Origin: Flavobacterium sp.
GTDB taxonomy: Bacteria; Bacteroidota; Bacteroidia; Flavobacteriales; Flavobacteriaceae
DNA: 64,000 nt
Direction: 5' to 3'
Assembly: GCF_004211145.1 (NCBI RefSeq)
Contig: NZ_SEBS01000010.1
Coordinates: 45,726-109,725 of the forward strand
Shown here piece after piece: positions 61,003 to 64,000 of the stretch; position 1 is the stretch's first letter; each line of letters begins with the position of its first letter. A program made the position numbers and the translations under genes. The notes beneath the pieces were generated by a model. The model saw only the letters and a list, made by a program, of their open reading frames with translations. It searched no databases and had not been told where the DNA came from.

Positions 61003-61432
61003 TCCGATTTCAAGTTCCGACATCGAAACCATCGTGGCCATGATGGTCGATTTTTACGCGATCGACGGTTATCCGATCGATGTCGAAAAATCAAAGTTGC
61101 TTTTTGACGAATTTATTTCGGACGAAAAACTCGGAAAAGCATGGCTGATCGAATATGAGAATAAAACCGTTGGCTATGTGATCTTGACGTTCGTGTTCAA
61201 TTTCGAATACGGCGGAAAAATCGCCTTCGTGGACGAACTATATATTAAGGACGAAATGCGCGGAAAAGGCATCGGTAAGGATGCGATAGATTTCGTAAAA
61301 CAACAAGCCGTTGAAATCGGGTTGAAATTGTTGTATCTCGAAGTCGAACCGCACAATTCAACCGCGCAAAAATTATATCTCGATAAAGGTTTCGCGATGC
61401 ATTCGCGTCAACTGATGTTGTTTAAATTTTAA
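60986..61432 (+). CDS. GNAT-family N-acetyltransferase
   Basis: 148 residues, cytoplasmic. Motif A is FVDELYIKDEMRGKGIGKDAI with the RGKGIGK acetyl-CoA loop, motif B LYLEVEPHNSTAQKLYLDKGF. Substrate unknown. The 17-bp overlap with waaA suggests coupled translation and maybe a role in envelope or sugar metabolism, an inference from position. Confidence 0.9.
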   Translation: MTTTYNPISSSDIETIVAMMVDFYAIDGYPIDVEKSKLLFDEFISDEKLGKAWLIEYENKTVGYVILTFVFNFEYGGKIAFVDELYIKDEMRGKGIGKDAIDFVKQQAVEIGLKLLYLEVEPHNSTAQKLYLDKGFAMHSRQLMLFKF

Positions 61433-61436
61433 TTAA

Positions 61437-61597
61437 CAATGAATAATTAATAATGAACAATTGACAATGGACAATGGATAATGGACAATGGACAATTACT
61501 CGTCAACAAAAACAAGCTGTTCCGGACAACCGCGAATTATTCATTATTAATTGTTAATTATCAATTGTCAATTGTCAATTACCACCTAAAAACCATA
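61437..61597. repeat. Inverted AT-rich repeat element
   Basis: Left arm: aataattaataatgaa, caattgacaatggacaatg, gataatggacaatggac. Right arm: attcattattaattgttaat, tatcaattgtcaattgtcaa. They are reverse complements in kind. Centre of about 35 bases (ctcgtcaacaaaaacaagc..ccggacaaccgcg). Same type as at 56689-57364. Confidence 0.75.
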
Positions 61598-61608
61598 ATC
61601 CCCATAAA

Positions 61609-63750
61609 ATGAAGTTACTCAAATTCCTAATCCTATTCCTATCCGTCCAAACTTTCGCCCAACAAGGCGGCATGTGGATTCCATCGTTGCTTGAAGGCAT
61701 GAACGAAAAAGAGATGAAAAGCCTGGGCATGAAAATGACTGCGAAGGACATTTACGACGTGAACAAATCGAGCTTGAAAGACGCAGTTCCACAGTTCAAC
61801 GGCGGTTGTACGAGCGAAGTTATATCTCCCAAAGGTTTGCTTCTCACGAACCATCATTGCGGTTTTGACGCGATCCAAAACCATTCAACCGTCGCGCACG
61901 ATTATTTGCAGGACGGATTCTGGGCGTATAAAATGGAAGACGAATTGGCGAATCCCGATATGGTCGTGATGTTCATCGTCCGAATCGAAGACGTGACGAC
62001 GAAAGTGCTCGAAGGCACGCAAACGCTTACATCAGAAGCCGACAAACAAAAGAAAATCCAAGACAACATAACGGCTCTGTCGAATTCTTTGCCAAAGGAA
62101 AGCTGGCAGGAAAACAAGATCCGCACGTTTTTCGAAGGCAACCAATATATGTTGTTCGTGACCGAAACGTTCAGGGATATCCGTTTGGTCGGGGCGCCGC
62201 CATCGTCGATCGGGAAATACGGTTCGGACACTGATAACTGGGTTTGGCCGCGTCATACGGGCGATTTTTCATTGTTCCGAATTTACGCCGATAAGAATAA
62301 CCGACCTGCCGCCTATTCAAAAGACAACGTTCCGTACACGCCGAAACACTTCCTTCCGGTTTCGCTGGACGGAATCAAGGAAGACGACTTCACGTTGGTC
62401 TTCGGGTACCCCGGAAGGACGACCGAATATTTACCGGCTGTAGCCGTCGAGCAGATCGTAAACGAACTTAATCCCGCGAAAATTGAAGTACGCGACGCGG
62501 CTTTGAAAGTCGAGGACGGTTTCATGAGAAAAGACCAGGCGATCAAGATCCAATATGCGTCGAAATATGCAGGCATTGCCAATTATTGGAAGAAATGGAT
62601 CGGGGAAACCCAGGGTTTGAAGAAGTCGAACGCCGTCGGCATCAAGAAAAAACAGGAAGCCGAATTCACGCAACGAGTCAACAAAGCGGGGAAACAAGCC
62701 GAATACGGAAACTTGTTATCAGACTTCGAAACCAATTACAAGGAAATCGCTCCTTATGCGTTGGCTCGCGATTATTTCCAGGAAATCACGTTGCGCAACA
62801 CCGAATTGCTCAGCGTCGCCTACAAAATGTACCAACTCGAGCAAACATTTAAATCCAGAGGCGAGCAATCGTTCAATGACCGACGCAAGAATACGATCGA
62901 TCAACTTGGGGATTTCTACAAGGATTTCAACAAAAGTGTGGACGAGAAAGTGTTCGAGCAGTTGATCGGAATCTATTCGAAGAAAGCGCCCGAACAATTT
63001 TTGCCCGCAAGTTTGAAGAACGTCGATGCCGCGAAATTGACGGCCGAAGTCTATGGACAATCGCAACTCACAAGTTACGACGGCTTGAAGAAACTGCTCG
63101 ACGGCGACGCGAAAACAGTCATGGCGAAACTCGAAAACGACAAGGCGTTCAAGTTGGTGAAAGATATCGCGGAAACCTATTGGGAAAAAGTCGCTCCGAA
63201 ATACGACGAGATCAACTTAAAGATTTCGGCCTTGCAGCGCACATACATGAAAGCACAGCTCGAACTCAACAAAGACGCGCGCCTGTTTCCTGACGCGAAC
63301 AGCACGTTGCGCGTGACCTACGGAAAAGTAAAAGGCTATAACCCGAAGGATGCGACGATCTACACACCGGTTACGTATTTGGACGGCGTGATGGAAAAAT
63401 ACATTCCCGGCGATTACGAATTCGATGTCCCGAAAAAACTCATCGACCTATATAATAATAAGGACTACGGCCAATACGGTGAAAATGGGAAGATGCCGGT
63501 TTGTTTCATCGGGACGAACCACACGACCGGAGGAAACTCAGGAAGTCCTGCAATCGACGCGAAAGGCAACCTCATCGGGCTTAATTTTGACCGGGTTTGG
63601 GAAGGAACGATGAGCGACATTTACTATGATCCGGCGATTTGCAGGAACGTAATGGTCGATGTCAGGTACGTACTTTTCATTATAGATAAGTTCGCGGGAG
63701 CTAAAAATCTCATCGATGAACTCAAACTCGTACACCCAAAAAAGAAGTAA
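61609..63750 (+). CDS. S46 family serine peptidase, probably DPP11-like
   Basis: Periplasmic dipeptidyl-peptidase of 713 residues. Signal peptide to about 18 (VQTFAQQ). Chymotrypsin-like catalytic triad: His82/83 in LLTNHHCGFD, Asp219 in WPRHTGDFSLFR and Ser644 in TTGGNSGSPAID, split by an inserted helical domain at about 280-570. Arg662 in LNFDRVWEG occupies the place where DPP11 has the arginine that selects acidic P1 residues, while DPP7 has glycine. Thus an Asp/Glu-specific enzyme is likely. Feeds peptide use. Confidence 0.92.
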   Translation: MKLLKFLILFLSVQTFAQQGGMWIPSLLEGMNEKEMKSLGMKMTAKDIYDVNKSSLKDAVPQFNGGCTSEVISPKGLLLTNHHCGFDAIQNHSTVAHDYLQDGFWAYKMEDELANPDMVVMFIVRIEDVTTKVLEGTQTLTSEADKQKKIQDNITALSNSLPKESWQENKIRTFFEGNQYMLFVTETFRDIRLVGAPPSSIGKYGSDTDNWVWPRHTGDFSLFRIYADKNNRPAAYSKDNVPYTPKHFLPVSLDGIKEDDFTLVFGYPGRTTEYLPAVAVEQIVNELNPAKIEVRDAALKVEDGFMRKDQAIKIQYASKYAGIANYWKKWIGETQGLKKSNAVGIKKKQEAEFTQRVNKAGKQAEYGNLLSDFETNYKEIAPYALARDYFQEITLRNTELLSVAYKMYQLEQTFKSRGEQSFNDRRKNTIDQLGDFYKDFNKSVDEKVFEQLIGIYSKKAPEQFLPASLKNVDAAKLTAEVYGQSQLTSYDGLKKLLDGDAKTVMAKLENDKAFKLVKDIAETYWEKVAPKYDEINLKISALQRTYMKAQLELNKDARLFPDANSTLRVTYGKVKGYNPKDATIYTPVTYLDGVMEKYIPGDYEFDVPKKLIDLYNNKDYGQYGENGKMPVCFIGTNHTTGGNSGSPAIDAKGNLIGLNFDRVWEGTMSDIYYDPAICRNVMVDVRYVLFIIDKFAGAKNLIDELKLVHPKKK

Positions 63751-63818
63751 TTTTCTAAAAATCAAATTGTTACATTCGTTTAGATAAGTTTATATTTTTT
63801 TTAAGAACCAAACGGCTT

Positions 63819-63835
63819 TTGGCACGATGCTTGCT
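63819..63835 (+). promoter_or_regulatory. Sigma-54 promoter (-24/-12)
   Basis: TTGGCACG, 4 bases, TTGCT match the consensus YTGGCACG-N4-TTGCW at every position. GG and GC are at the correct distance. Transcription should begin near 63847 and read into the gene starting at 63957. It is 69 bp after the S46 stop. Confidence 0.7.
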
Positions 63836-63911
63836 AAAAAGGGAGCGGGCAAAACGTTAAGGTTTTTTTTTAAAAAAGATTGAAAAATATTTTTCCATAT
63901 TAAAAAATTTA

Positions 63912-63919
63912 TATCTTTG
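63912..63919 (+). promoter_or_regulatory. -7 promoter element of the last gene
   Basis: TATCTTTG, 37 bases before the ATG, fits TAnnTTTG. No TTG is found at the -33 distance. Confidence 0.5.
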
Positions 63920-63956
63920 CCTCGAATTAATAATTAACCTTTTATAATTAAGTAAG

Positions 63957-64000
63957 ATGAAAAAAGTATTTTTAAGCTTGGCTATGATTGCTGCATTGAC
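63957..64000 (+). CDS. Start of an exported protein gene (truncated by window)
   Basis: Only 14 complete codons are visible: MKKVFLSLAMIAAL, a typical start of a signal peptide. It has a long leader (over 100 bases from the sigma-54 site, about 35 from the -7 box). Function cannot be assigned. Confidence 0.6.
   Translation, partial: MKKVFLSLAMIAAL

Overview
The window looks like a chromosomal segment of a member of the Flavobacteriaceae (Bacteroidota), most likely Flavobacterium or a close relative with unusually GC-rich coding sequence. Three things point there. The gene sets are typical: gldB-gldC beside nadE and dnaG, the type IX secretion (T9SS) plug protein beside apaG, a type A T9SS cargo, DUF5916 and DUF6702 proteins, and S46 and M1 peptidases. 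The promoters follow the Bacteroidota pattern TTG-N19-TAnnTTTG (four very good examples). Several starts lie a few bases after the -7 box. No phage, plasmid, insertion sequence, CRISPR array or rRNA operon was seen; the window is ordinary core and accessory chromosome.

Layout. 1-3.7 kb: division cluster mraZ-rsmH-ftsL-ftsI on the minus strand with a readable MraZ operator. 4-9.1 kb: hydrolase, engB, gliding genes gldB/gldC with a lipoprotein, nadE and an orphan response regulator. 9.1-15.9 kb: dnaG, an ECF sigma/anti-sigma/barrel operon, a polyprenyl synthase and a lipoprotein. 16-24.5 kb: rlmN, small secreted protein, O-methyltransferase, PAP2 phosphatase, TatA, then an M1 peptidase operon with a DUF6702 protein and three paralogous carboxypeptidase-D-regulatory-like proteins. 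24.7-32 kb: dipeptidase E, a DUF1349 protein, tRNA-Gly, acetyltransferase, two convergent L,D-transpeptidases and a DUF5916 barrel protein. 32-41.9 kb: gpmI, thioredoxin-like lipoprotein, CoA transferase, map, methyltransferase, two SRPBCC proteins opposite a GlxA-type regulator, T9SS plug and apaG. 42.8-55 kb: pruA, T9SS cargo, rsmG, desaturase, aspartate aminotransferase, purT, a two-component system, a universal-stress-like protein and a bestrophin. 55-64 kb: fabD, DHFR-like protein, galE with a 49-residue membrane protein and a DegT aminotransferase, Kdo transferase, acetyltransferase, S46 peptidase, and the first codons of a further gene behind a textbook sigma-54 promoter.

Many genes serve the cell envelope: septal and L,D cross-linking of peptidoglycan, Kdo/LPS and nucleotide sugars, polyprenyl carrier, T9SS and gliding, and surface lipoproteins. 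The most unusual part is between the genes. About ten gaps hold structured repeats: perfect 16-1-16 palindromes, modular elements whose arms are shared but whose centres differ, short tandem arrays facing their own inverse, and an 89-bp tandem array that carries copies of the 3' end of apaG. One modular element has overrun the 3' end of the DUF1349 gene and now encodes its last residues.
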